Assembly: GCA_035760645.1 (NCBI GenBank)
Contig: DASTSO010000134.1
Coordinates: 1-22,228, forward strand
Direction of reading: 5' to 3'
DNA: 22,228 nucleotides
Source: DASSTY01 sp035760645
GTDB taxonomy: Bacteria > Gemmatimonadota > Gemmatimonadetes > Gemmatimonadales > GWC2-71-9
Under the pieces are notes generated by a model. The model had not been told where the DNA came from. It was given only the letters and a program-made list of their open reading frames with translations, and did no database searches. Shown piece by piece: positions 1 to 6,604 of the stretch. Within the stretch, counting starts at the first letter, position 1, and each line of letters starts with the position of its first letter. The translations under genes and the position numbers were made by a program.

Positions 1-1757
1 CCGCGCAGCTCGAGCGCGTCGGGGTCGCGCGCGTCGCGCTGCAGCGCCTGGTTCGCGTAGTCCAGGCCCTGGGCGATCAGCCCCTCCTTGAGCGGGTCGG
101 CGCCCGTCAGACGCGCGCGCTCGTACGCGAGGCGGCCGCGCTGCACCAGCGGCAGCGTCCAGCGCTCGTCGAGCCGCTGCGCCCGCGCGAGGAGCGAGTC
201 GGCGCGCGCGAAGGCGCGCGTCACCGCGGCGCTGTCGCCGCGCTGCTGGGCGGAGTCGGCGCGCTGCCGCGCCGCTTCGGCCTGCTGCGCCAGGCCCCAC
301 GCCTCGGCGCTGCGGGTCGAGGCACGCCGCTCGCGCAGCTGGATCTCCTCGCCCAGGCGCTTGCGGATGAGCTCGGCCGCGCGGCCGGCGAGCGTGTCGC
401 GCATCGCGAGCACCTCGCCCTGCGGCTGCTCGACCTCGGTGCGCTCGAGCACGCGGCCCGTGCTCCCGTTGACGAGCGCGAGCTTCACGCGGATCCGATC
501 GCCGGCGCGCTCCACCGCGCCGTTCACCACCATGCCGACGTCGAGCGCCCGCGCGACGCTGTCGGGCGCGAGCGCGCGCCCGCGGAAGGGCGCCACGCCG
601 TTGCGCGAGATGACGCGCAGCGTCGGCACGCGGCCGAGCTCGTCCATCAGATCCTCGCTCAACCCGTCCGCCAGATACCCCAGTGCGGAGTCCGCCGCGG
701 GGTGCGCGAGGTAGAGCACCGCCACGCGCCGCGCCGCGGCGCCCGCGAGCGCGAGCTCGGCGTCCGGCGCCCCCCAGTGCCGCCAGCCCGCCCACGCGCC
801 GGCGAGCGCCGGGACCGCCAGGAGCGACAGGAGGGCCGCGCGCCGCCGGCGGGCCGGGGCGCGCCGGCCCGGCAGCACCACCGTCGTGGTGCGGGGCCGC
901 GGCCGCGCCGCGCCCGGCGTCGTGAGCGCGAGCGCGAACTGCTCGACCGTGGCGAAGCGGTCGGCCGGGACCTTCTCGAGGGCGCCGAGCACCGCGGCTT
1001 CCATCTCCTCGGGGATCGCGCCGCGCACGATGCGCAGGCCCGGCACCGCGTCCATCGCGTGCCGCGCCATGATGGACATCGCCGTCGGCCCCGTGAACGG
1101 CGGCTGGCCGGTGAGCATCTCGTAGACGACGCAGGCGAGGCTGTACTGGTCGCTCGCCGGCGTGACGTCGCGGCTGCCGGCCGCCTGCTCGGGGCTCATG
1201 TAGACCACGGTGCCCACGGCCATGCCGGTCTTCGTGAGCGTCTCGCCGCCGGCCACGGTCACGGCGCGCGCGACGCCGAAGTCGGCGACGATGACGCGGT
1301 CGCCCGCGGGGGTGCGCTCGAGCAGGATGTTCTCGGGTTTGATGTCGCGGTGGACCACCCCCTGCGCGTGGGCGTAGGCCAGCGCCTCGGCCACCTGGCG
1401 GGTGAGGGCGACGGTGGCGTCGATCGAGAGCTGGCGCTCGCGGTCGAGCCGGTCGCGCAGCGACTCCCCGTCCACGAACGGCATGACGTAGTAGAGCAGG
1501 CCATCGGCTTCGCCCGACTCGTACATGCCCATGATGTGGGGATGGACCAGCGTGCGGCCGAGCTCGATCTCGCGCAGGAAGCGGTCGCCGCCGAGGCTCG
1601 CCGTGAGATCGGGGTGGAGCACCTTCAGCGCGGCGGGCCGGTCGTGCGCGAGGTCGTGCACGAGGTAGACCGTCGCCATGCCGCCACGGCCCAGCTCGCG
1701 CACGAACCGGTAGCGCTCCGCGAGCGCCGTCTGCAGGCGGTGGGGAATATCGGACAT
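1..1757 (-). CDS. Membrane Ser/Thr protein kinase with TolB-like sensor region (3' end beyond window)
   Basis: A eukaryote-type (Hanks) protein kinase that would phosphorylate Ser/Thr on partner proteins. Seen directly: glycine loop GRGGMATV near residue 20, the ALKVL lysine near 45, catalytic HRDIKPEN at about 136-143, DFGVARA near 159, and the VYMSPEQA activation segment. A basic stretch and one membrane helix (about residues 307-325) follow. The region after the helix carries the pattern VAVLYLAHPAADSALGYLAD, then LSEDLMDELG, which resembles the TolB N-terminal-like domain often joined to such kinases; it would lie outside the cytoplasm. The last visible part, rich in Ala/Arg/Gln, looks like the start of TPR-type helices. 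The gene runs off the left edge after about 585 codons. ATG at 1757 is the only start preserving the full kinase N-lobe; no clear Shine-Dalgarno precedes it. Kinase call secure, ligand and targets unknown. Confidence 0.93.
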   Translation of the reverse strand, partial: MSDIPHRLQTALAERYRFVRELGRGGMATVYLVHDLAHDRPAALKVLHPDLTASLGGDRFLREIELGRTLVHPHIMGMYESGEADGLLYYVMPFVDGESLRDRLDRERQLSIDATVALTRQVAEALAYAHAQGVVHRDIKPENILLERTPAGDRVIVADFGVARAVTVAGGETLTKTGMAVGTVVYMSPEQAAGSRDVTPASDQYSLACVVYEMLTGQPPFTGPTAMSIMARHAMDAVPGLRIVRGAIPEEMEAAVLGALEKVPADRFATVEQFALALTTPGAARPRPRTTTVVLPGRRAPARRRRAALLSLLAVPALAGAWAGWRHWGAPDAELALAGAAARRVAVLYLAHPAADSALGYLADGLSEDLMDELGRVPTLRVISRNGVAPFRGRALAPDSVARALDVGMVVNGAVERAGDRIRVKLALVNGSTGRVLERTEVEQPQGEVLAMRDTLAGRAAELIRKRLGEEIQLRERRASTRSAEAWGLAQQAEAARQRADSAQQRGDSAAVTRAFARADSLLARAQRLDERWTLPLVQRGRLAYERARLTGADPLKEGLIAQGLDYANQALQRDARDPDALELR

Positions 1758-1781
1758 GTCCCGCGGTCTCACTCAGGGATC

Positions 1782-1805
1782 GGGACCGCACGACGGTGCG
1801 GTCCC
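1782..1805 (-). promoter_or_regulatory. Perfect 10-bp inverted repeat in the leader of the kinase gene
   Basis: GGGACCGCAC, a 4-nt loop, then GTGCGGTCCC. It lies between the end of the DUF72 gene (1844) and the kinase start (1757). No T-run follows on the minus strand, so it is a poor intrinsic terminator. It could be an operator or an mRNA hairpin about 25 nt before the kinase ATG. Confidence 0.45.
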
Positions 1806-1817
1806 ATGGGGTCCCCC

Positions 1818-1823
1818 ATTATG
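1818..1823 (-). promoter_or_regulatory. Possible -10 box (CATAAT) for the kinase gene
   Basis: CATAAT on the minus strand is an AT-rich island in very GC-rich DNA, 60 nt upstream of the kinase ATG. No convincing -35 box is found at 16-18 nt spacing, so the call is weak. If real, the hairpin at 1782-1805 would be transcribed as part of the leader. Confidence 0.25.
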
Positions 1824-1843
1824 GACCGCGAATTCGGGACGCG

Positions 1844-2611
1844 CTAGAGCCGGTCCGCCGGCCCGTCCCCGCCCGCCAGCAGGGCGTGCAGCGCCAGCGC
1901 GTTCACCGCGGCGTGGAACTCCGCCGTGTTGTCGAAGATGCACCAGACGTCGGCCGCTGGCGTCTCCCGCCGGAGCCGCTCGGCGAGCGCGGCGAGGAAG
2001 GCCGCGTCGTAGGCCGAGTGGTACATCGCCGGCGAGCCGTGCAGCCGCCAGTAGCGGAGCCCCGGCCACCCGCCGGGCTCGCCCGCCTCGGGGACGACGG
2101 CCGGATCGGCCGCCACCCGGGCGACGTGGAACTCCTCGAGCAGCCGCTGGCCCGCCGGCGTGAACCAGCTCGGGTGCCGCGGCTCGCACGCCGTGCCGCC
2201 GGGCCAGCGCGCCCGCAGCGCCTCGAGGAAGCGCCAGGCGACGCGCTCGTCGAGCGCGAGGCTGGGCGGCAGCTGCACGAGGAGGACGCCGAGCTTCCCG
2301 CCCAGCCCCTCGACGCCGTCGAGGAAGGCGTGGAGCTCCGCGGGCGGGGCGCCCAGGCGGGCCTCGTGGGTGAGGCGGCGGGGGACCTTCACCGCGAAGC
2401 GGAACTCGGCGGGCACGGTGGCGGCCCAGCGCTCGTAGGTGGCGCGGCGGTGGTCGCGGTAGAACGCGGTGTTGATCTCGACGGCGGGGAGCGCGAGGGC
2501 GTAGCGCTCGAGGTGGCTGCCGACGACGGGGAAGTGCTCCGCGTGGGGCGCCGGCACCGACCAGCCGGCGGTGCCGACGTGGACGGGGCGGCGCTCCACG
2601 CGAGGCGCCAC
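1844..2611 (-). CDS. DUF72 (YecE-like) family protein
   Basis: A 255-residue protein matching the DUF72/YecE family, a TIM-barrel-like fold of unknown biochemical role. Family-like features seen: N-terminal VHVGTAGWSVP, a VEINTAFYRDHR strand near residue 45, FRFAVKVPRRLTHE near 75, LGVLLVQLPPSLA mid-protein, and the C-terminal WCIFDNTAEFHAAVNALAL, where the conserved D-N-T precedes the last helix. Length is usual for the family. Translation probably starts at GTG 2611, only 8 nt after the stop of the DUF1059 gene, so the two are likely co-transcribed and translationally coupled; a second in-frame GTG at 2599 is possible. No membrane segment or signal peptide. Family assignment is firm, function is not known. 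Confidence 0.88.
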   Translation of the reverse strand: MAPRVERRPVHVGTAGWSVPAPHAEHFPVVGSHLERYALALPAVEINTAFYRDHRRATYERWAATVPAEFRFAVKVPRRLTHEARLGAPPAELHAFLDGVEGLGGKLGVLLVQLPPSLALDERVAWRFLEALRARWPGGTACEPRHPSWFTPAGQRLLEEFHVARVAADPAVVPEAGEPGGWPGLRYWRLHGSPAMYHSAYDAAFLAALAERLRRETPAADVWCIFDNTAEFHAAVNALALHALLAGGDGPADRL

Positions 2612-2619
2612 GCGGCGGC

Positions 2620-2793
2620 TCAGGCCTCGTGGATCGCCGAGCGGACCCGGCTGGCCAGCTCCGGCGGGATGTGGTGCAGGTTGTGGCGCGTGCGGGCGTG
2701 CTCGGCCGCCTGGTGCATCACGTCGTTCTCGTCCTTGCCACGCGCGACGAAGTCGCAGTCCATGCCGACGTCTCGGCAGCGCATTTCCTTCAT
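2620..2793 (-). CDS. DUF1059 small protein (57 aa)
   Basis: A 57-residue protein that begins MKEMRCRDVGMDCDFVARG and ends PPELASRVRSAIHEA. The C-R-D-V-G-x-D-C-D-F-x-x-x-G pattern, followed by a VMHQAAEHARTRHNL helix, is the DUF1059 signature. Members are short, cytoplasmic, and of unknown function; the two cysteines (residues 6 and 13) and the His-rich helix could bind a metal, but that is inference. A strong AGGAG ribosome site sits 7 nt before the ATG. It is the first gene of a likely two-gene unit with DUF72 just downstream. Its small size makes it easy to miss in automatic calls. Confidence 0.87.
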   Translation of the reverse strand: MKEMRCRDVGMDCDFVARGKDENDVMHQAAEHARTRHNLHHIPPELASRVRSAIHEA

Positions 2794-2800
2794 GGGGCTA

Positions 2801-2805
2801 CTCCT
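2801..2805 (-). promoter_or_regulatory. Ribosome binding site AGGAG of the DUF1059 gene
   Basis: AGGAG on the minus strand with a 7-nt spacer to ATG 2793. It decides the start of this very short gene. Confidence 0.75.
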
Positions 2806-2895
2806 GCTGAAGAATCCGGATCGGCCGCGGGCGCGCGAGGCGGCCCGGGGCTTCCCTCTGCACGATAGGAAGGACCGGGAGCGGGGGCCAGAGGC

Positions 2896-2914
2896 GCGCG
2901 GCGGATCGCCGCGC
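2896..2914 (-). terminator. GC-rich hairpin at the 3' end of the amidohydrolase gene
   Basis: Perfect 8-bp stem GCGCGGCG / CGCCGCGC with a 3-nt loop, touching the TAG stop at 2914-2916. No T-run follows, so it would be an atypical terminator or an mRNA 3'-end stabiliser. Confidence 0.4.
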
Positions 2915-4722
2915 TACCGCCCCCACCCCTCCCACCCCGGCCCCCGCACCACCCGGCCCGGCGTGGCGCCGGTGTGCTCGCCGTCCTTCAGGACCTGCAC
3001 GCCGTTGACGAACACGTCGCGCACCCCGGTGGCGTACTGCTGCGGCTTCGCGAAGGTGGCGTGGTCGGTGATCGTCGCCGGATCGAACACGACGACGTCG
3101 GCGTAGTAGCCGGGGGCGAGATGCCCGCGACGGCGGAGCTGCAGGTTCTCGGCCGGAAGCGCGGCGAGGCGGCGCACCGCCTCCTCGAGCGGGATGACCT
3201 TCTCGTCGCGCACGTACTTGCCCAGCAGGCGCGCGAAGGTGCCGTAGGCGCGCGGGTGCGTGCTCGACTTGAGGAACACGCCCTCGGGGGCCTGGCTCCC
3301 CGCGTCGGAGGCGAAGCTCACCCACGGCAGCGCGACCTCGCGCCGCACGTTGTCCTCGCTCATCGTGAAGTAGACGCAGTCCACGTCGCCGTCGTTCTCG
3401 ACGAGCAGGTCGATCGCGACCTCGTCCGCCGGCTTCCCGCGCTGCGCCGCCACGTCGGCGAGCGACTTGCCGATGAGCGCCCGGTCGGCCTCGTTGCGAA
3501 AGCCGGTGAGGAGAATCCCCTGCGGCCCCCCCGCGTTGGCGAAGGCGTTGTCGTAGGCGCCCGCGCTGCCGCCCGCGGTGCCGCCGCCGTCGCCGCGTCC
3601 CTCGCCGCGCATCTCGGCGAGCACGCGGGCGCGCGTCGCCGGGTCCTTCAGCCGGATCATGAACGAGTCGGTCCCGCCCGCCTGCACCCAGGTCGGCAGC
3701 GAGGCGTCGAGGCCGGTGGCGCTCGCGGGATAGGTGTACATGTCGGCCGTGATCCGGAGCCCCGCGCGGCGGGCCGAGTCGACCTTGGCGATCATCGCGT
3801 CGAGCTTCCCCCAGTTCGCGCGGCCCGAGGCCTTGATGTGGTAGATCTCCGCCGGCACCCCCGCCTCGCGCGCGATGGTGATGAGCTCGTCCATCGCGCC
3901 GAGCACGCCGCCGCTCTCGTCGCGCATGTGGGAGATGTACATCCCGCCGTACTCGCCCGCCGCCTTCGCGAGCGCCACGAGCTCGTCGGTGGGCGCATAG
4001 TTCGCGGGCGCATAGATGAGCGAGCTGCCCACCCCGAGCGCGCCCTCGCGCATCCCCTGCCGCACCAGCTCCTGCATGCGCGCCAGCTCGGGGGGCGTGG
4101 CGCGCCGGTTCGCGTAGCCCACCTCGTGGATGCGCACGGTCGTGGCGCCGACGAAGCTCGCCACGTTCGGGGCGACGCCCTGGTGCGTCAGATGGTCGAG
4201 AAACTCTCCGAGAGTGGTCCAGGTGATGTCGTAGCGGAGGTCGGTCTGGCGCGCCTTCCGCTCCGCCTTCATCGAGTCGTTCCAGGGCCCCATCGACCAT
4301 CCCTCGCCGAAGACCTCGAGGGTCACGCCCTGGCGGATGTCGCTCTGCGAGCGGCCGTCCACGAGGAGCGGCTCGGCGGCCCAGGAGAGCATGTTGACGA
4401 ATCCCGGAGCCACGGCGAGCCCGCGCGCGTCCACCTCGCGCCGCCCGCGGGCGGCACCGAGGTCGCCGACGGCGACGATCGAGTCGCCCCGGATCGCGAC
4501 GTCGGCCGCGCGGCCCGGCCGACCCGAGCCGTCGTAGACGGTGCCGTGACGGATGACGACGTCGTACTCGGCCGCGCCGGCCGCATCGGCCGCATCGGCC
4601 GCATCGGCCGCATCGGCGGCGGGGCCGGCGCCCGGTGATGGGACCCCGCGGGCGCAGCCGGCGAGGAGGGCGGCGAGGAGGGCGGCGCGGCGCGACGGCG
4701 CAACGGCGAAGCGGAGGCGCAT
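2914..4722 (-). CDS. Exported D-aminoacylase-like amidohydrolase lipoprotein with altered metal site
   Basis: A roughly 602-residue member of the N-acyl-D-amino-acid deacylase/dihydroorotase-like amidohydrolase group. The ATG at 4722 is preferred over one at 4764 because it gives a clean signal peptide ending in lipobox LLAGC (Cys 23); the protein should be lipid-anchored outside the inner membrane. A short Ala-Asp repeat links the anchor to the enzyme. The barrel start is normal (DVVIRHGTVYDGSGRPG), but where D-aminoacylases have PGFIDxHxH this protein has PGFVNMLSWA (about 110-115), and the usual metal-binding Cys position reads GVTLEVFGEG. Conserved ligand-like residues remain: His in YISHMRDES (about 265), His in IYHIKASG (about 295) and Asp in FASDAGSQ (about 473). 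A Gly-rich insert lies at about 373-388. The family is confident; substrate and even hydrolytic activity are uncertain. It may be a peptidase or amidase for D-amino-acid-containing compounds. Confidence 0.85.
   Translation of the reverse strand: MRLRFAVAPSRRAALLAALLAGCARGVPSPGAGPAADAADAADAADAAGAAEYDVVIRHGTVYDGSGRPGRAADVAIRGDSIVAVGDLGAARGRREVDARGLAVAPGFVNMLSWAAEPLLVDGRSQSDIRQGVTLEVFGEGWSMGPWNDSMKAERKARQTDLRYDITWTTLGEFLDHLTHQGVAPNVASFVGATTVRIHEVGYANRRATPPELARMQELVRQGMREGALGVGSSLIYAPANYAPTDELVALAKAAGEYGGMYISHMRDESGGVLGAMDELITIAREAGVPAEIYHIKASGRANWGKLDAMIAKVDSARRAGLRITADMYTYPASATGLDASLPTWVQAGGTDSFMIRLKDPATRARVLAEMRGEGRGDGGGTAGGSAGAYDNAFANAGGPQGILLTGFRNEADRALIGKSLADVAAQRGKPADEVAIDLLVENDGDVDCVYFTMSEDNVRREVALPWVSFASDAGSQAPEGVFLKSSTHPRAYGTFARLLGKYVRDEKVIPLEEAVRRLAALPAENLQLRRRGHLAPGYYADVVVFDPATITDHATFAKPQQYATGVRDVFVNGVQVLKDGEHTGATPGRVVRGPGWEGWGR
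4579..4614. repeat. Four copies of a 9-bp in-frame repeat (GGCCGCATC)
   Basis: Perfect tandem 9-mers at 4579-4587, 4588-4596, 4597-4605 and 4606-4614. On the minus strand they encode the Ala-Asp-Ala linker just after the lipobox of the amidohydrolase. Unit changes would alter linker length without shifting the frame. Confidence 0.95.
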
Positions 4723-4829
4723 GGCGGCTCGGAGAGAGGGGTGAGCGACGGGGGGACGTCCCATCCTACCATCCCTCTGCGGCCCCCGCTACCATCCACG
4801 CATCCCATCCACCCCAAAGAGGAGCTCTC

Positions 4830-5327
4830 ATGGCGATCAAGGATGCGCTGCTGGCGGAGTTCGACCACGAGATGGCCACCACCCGCCGCGTGCTCGAGCG
4901 GGTGCCGGAGGACGCCGGCGACTGGACGCCGCACACGAAGTCGATGCCGCTGGTGCGGCTCGCCGGCCACCTGGCCGAGCTGCCCGGCCTCGGCCTGGCG
5001 ACGCTCAAGGCCGACGCCTTCGACGTCGCCTCGGAGGAGTACCGGCCCTACCGGTTCGGCTCCCGCGCGGAGGCGCTCGCGCTCTTCGACGACTACGTGA
5101 AGAAGCTGCGGGCGGCCATCGAGGCGACCGACGACGAGCGGTTCCTGCAGTCCTGGAACTTCCTGCGGAACGGCCAGGTGATGTTCGCCGCGCCGCGAGT
5201 CGCGGCCTACCGGACCTTCTTCATGAACCACCAGATCCACCACCGCGGCCAGCTCACCGTCTATCTGCGGCTCCGCGACGTGCCGGTCCCCGGCGTCTAC
5301 GGCCCCTCGGCCGACGAGCCGATGTGA
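4830..5327 (+). CDS. DinB-family (DinB/YfiT fold) putative metal-dependent protein
   Basis: A 165-residue four-helix-bundle protein of the DinB superfamily, whose members include thiol S-transferases (bacillithiol or mycothiol dependent) and many of unknown role. The metal-binding histidines are visible: H47 in LAGHLAELPG and H134 plus H138 in NHQIHHRGQLTVYLR. The C-terminal VPVPGVYGPSADE tail is typical. The start is fixed by a strong AAAGAGGAG ribosome site (4816-4824) five nt before ATG 4830; longer in-frame readings lack such a site. Divergent from the amidohydrolase over a 107-bp gap containing two TACCAT motifs that could be -10 boxes. Nothing next to it indicates the substrate. Confidence 0.9.
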   Translation: MAIKDALLAEFDHEMATTRRVLERVPEDAGDWTPHTKSMPLVRLAGHLAELPGLGLATLKADAFDVASEEYRPYRFGSRAEALALFDDYVKKLRAAIEATDDERFLQSWNFLRNGQVMFAAPRVAAYRTFFMNHQIHHRGQLTVYLRLRDVPVPGVYGPSADEPM

Positions 5328-5346
5328 CGGCCGCGTCGCCCCGCGG

Positions 5347-5368
5347 TTGACGCCCTGCTGACGCCCCC
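5347..5368 (+). promoter_or_regulatory. 11-bp spaced direct repeat with a TTGACG element upstream of the lipoprotein gene
   Basis: TTGACGCCCTG followed at once by CTGACGCCCCC, so TGACGCCC recurs 11 bp apart, the helical spacing used by OmpR/PhoB-type regulators. TTGACG could also be a -35 box, but the -10 candidate (CCTAAC at 18-nt spacing) is poor. The ATG is about 70 nt downstream. Confidence 0.25.
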
Positions 5369-5437
5369 GCCCTAACGAAGAGCCAGGGTGGGGGCCGAAC
5401 CGGGGCGGGTGATCACCAGGGAGACCGAGGGGGCACG

Positions 5438-6100
5438 ATGACCTTCCGACGCGGGAGACCGGGCTGGGCCGGCGTGCTCCTGGCCGCGGTACTGAGCCCG
5501 GTGCTGGCCGGCTGCGACCTGCTGCCGGGCCGGGCACCGGGGGCCGGTGGCACGATGACCGCCGACGCGCGCGGCGCCGGGTCCACCGACACCGCCAGCG
5601 CCGGCGCCGCCGCCGGCGCGGTCGGCAGCCGGTCCGCCCGCCACCGCGCCGCGCGCGCCGCCCGTGCCCGCCGGCTGGCCGAGAAGGCCGAGGCGGGGAA
5701 GTCCGGCGCCGCGGCGCCCGGCGGCGGGAGCGCGCCGACCACCGGGCCGATGATGGATACCGCCGTGCCGCCGGTCCCCCCGCCCCCGGTGCTCGACCCC
5801 CTCACCGGCGCGATGCGCGACGACCTGCGTCGCCTCGTCGCGGCCCAGAAGCAGCACTTCGCCAACCAGGGCCAGTACTCCTCGCGCCTCGCCGATCTCG
5901 CCATCCGCTACCTCCCGCACGCGGGGGTGAGCATCCAGATCACCTCTGCCGGCACCGGCGGCTGGACCGGCCGCGCGGTGGCCGACGCCCGGCCCGGGAC
6001 GAGCTGCGTGGTCTGGGTCGGCACCGCCGCCAAGCCCGCCACCGACGCCCAGCACCGCAGCCCGGCTGCGGCGGGGGTGCCGGTCTGCGATTCGCTGTGA
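5438..6100 (+). CDS. Putative lipoprotein with pilin-like C-terminal domain
   Basis: A 220-residue secreted protein. Residues 1-25 form a signal peptide (MTFRRGRPGWAGVLLAAVL, then LAGC lipobox with Cys about 25). Residues 26-120 are low-complexity Ala/Gly/Pro, with a basic Ala-Arg stretch (SARHRAARAARARRLAEKAE) and a proline run (PPVPPPPV). From about residue 125 the pattern DDLRRLVAAQKQHFANQGQY, then ADLAIRYLP, GVSIQITSAGTGGWTGRAVA and a final Cys pair (CVVWVG ... VPVCDSL) resembles the globular head of type IV pilin-like proteins, without the hydrophobic pilin helix. ATG 5438 has a purine-rich GAGGGGG ribosome site. It probably acts at the cell envelope; exact role unknown. A chimera of lipoprotein anchor and pilin head is the best description. 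Confidence 0.72.
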   Translation: MTFRRGRPGWAGVLLAAVLSPVLAGCDLLPGRAPGAGGTMTADARGAGSTDTASAGAAAGAVGSRSARHRAARAARARRLAEKAEAGKSGAAAPGGGSAPTTGPMMDTAVPPVPPPPVLDPLTGAMRDDLRRLVAAQKQHFANQGQYSSRLADLAIRYLPHAGVSIQITSAGTGGWTGRAVADARPGTSCVVWVGTAAKPATDAQHRSPAAAGVPVCDSL

Positions 6101-6103
6101 GGA

Positions 6104-6129
6104 CGGCGCGGCCGATCAGGGCCGCGCCG
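6104..6129. terminator. Bidirectional GC-rich hairpin between convergent genes
   Basis: Perfect 10-bp stem CGGCGCGGCC / GGCCGCGCCG with a 6-nt loop, placed just after the lipoprotein stop and over the stop of the converging CoxG-like gene. There is no T-run, but placement between convergent stops fits a two-way transcription barrier. Confidence 0.5.
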
Positions 6130-6574
6130 CCGCCCCCGCCCGTCGGGCGAAATCCTGCCAGAACAGCTGGGTGAGCCGCCGCACCACGCCCTCCAGGAGC
6201 GAGTGGCCGAGGCCGGCGGCGGCGCCCCTCATCTCGCTCCACGCCTCCCAGTGCAGCCGCACCGAGCGCGGGTCCAGCTCCTCGAGCCGGATCCGTGACT
6301 CGAAGCGCACCGCCGTCCCCGGCGCCGTCCCGCTCGCGACCATGCGGGCACTCTCGGGCTCGAGGAGGTCCACGAGCTCGATGGCCAGCACGAAGCGCAC
6401 CTTGAGAAACCCGACGCCCAGCGCCGAGACGACGCGGTAGTGGGTGGGGTCGAGCACCTGCACCGACTCGACCGCCGGGGCGGAGGCGGCGACGAACGCC
6501 GGGTCGAGCAGGTGGCCCCAGACGCGGGCCCGCGGCGCCGGGATGAGCGGCGCTCCGCTGAAGTGCATGCGCAT
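6116..6574 (-). CDS. SRPBCC / CoxG-like (carbon monoxide dehydrogenase subunit G family) protein
   Basis: A 152-residue START-like fold protein. It begins MRMHFSGAPLIPAPRARVWG with LLDPAFVAASAPAVESVQVL following, the usual opening of the CoxG/polyketide-cyclase-like group, and continues with alternating strands (HYRVVSALGVGFLKVRFVLAIEL) and a long C-terminal helix (LEGVVRRLTQLFWQDFARR). CoxG proteins help recruit CO dehydrogenase to the membrane, but no cox genes are near, so here it is more safely called a lipid- or ligand-binding SRPBCC protein. An upstream in-frame ATG at 6661 would run through the divergent gene; ATG 6574 is chosen because a TATGTT -10 box lies exactly 6 nt before it and family alignment starts there. 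Confidence 0.8.
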   Translation of the reverse strand: MRMHFSGAPLIPAPRARVWGHLLDPAFVAASAPAVESVQVLDPTHYRVVSALGVGFLKVRFVLAIELVDLLEPESARMVASGTAPGTAVRFESRIRLEELDPRSVRLHWEAWSEMRGAAAGLGHSLLEGVVRRLTQLFWQDFARRAGAAARP

Positions 6575-6580
6575 TCGGGC

Positions 6581-6586
6581 AACATA
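6581..6586 (-). promoter_or_regulatory. -10 box TATGTT, leaderless promoter of the CoxG-like gene
   Basis: TATGTT on the minus strand ends 6 nt before ATG 6574 and there is no Shine-Dalgarno. This spacing implies transcription begins at or next to the start codon. Confidence 0.55.
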
Positions 6587-6592
6587 GCCGAT

Positions 6593-6598
6593 TAGATT
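6593..6598 (+). promoter_or_regulatory. -10 box TAGATT, leaderless promoter of the GT4 gene
   Basis: TAGATT ends 6 nt before ATG 6605, with no ribosome site between. It faces the TATGTT box of the divergent gene only 6 bp away, so the two promoters should compete for polymerase. Confidence 0.55.
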
Positions 6599-6604
6599 GT
6601 CCGG

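Noticed and set aside
1..1757. Truncated kinase as a biological pseudogene
   Set aside because: The missing 3' part is due to the window edge, not a stop codon.
4565..4570. Selenocysteine or frameshift in the amidohydrolase
   Set aside because: The frame is continuous from signal peptide to stop; no internal stop or break is seen.
4579..4614. CRISPR-like repeats
   Set aside because: The units are 9 bp, contiguous, without spacers, and in frame in a coding region.
2974..4638. A 554-residue open frame on the plus strand
   Set aside because: Antisense to the amidohydrolase, which has a signal peptide and conserved motifs; no recognisable domain in the plus-strand reading.
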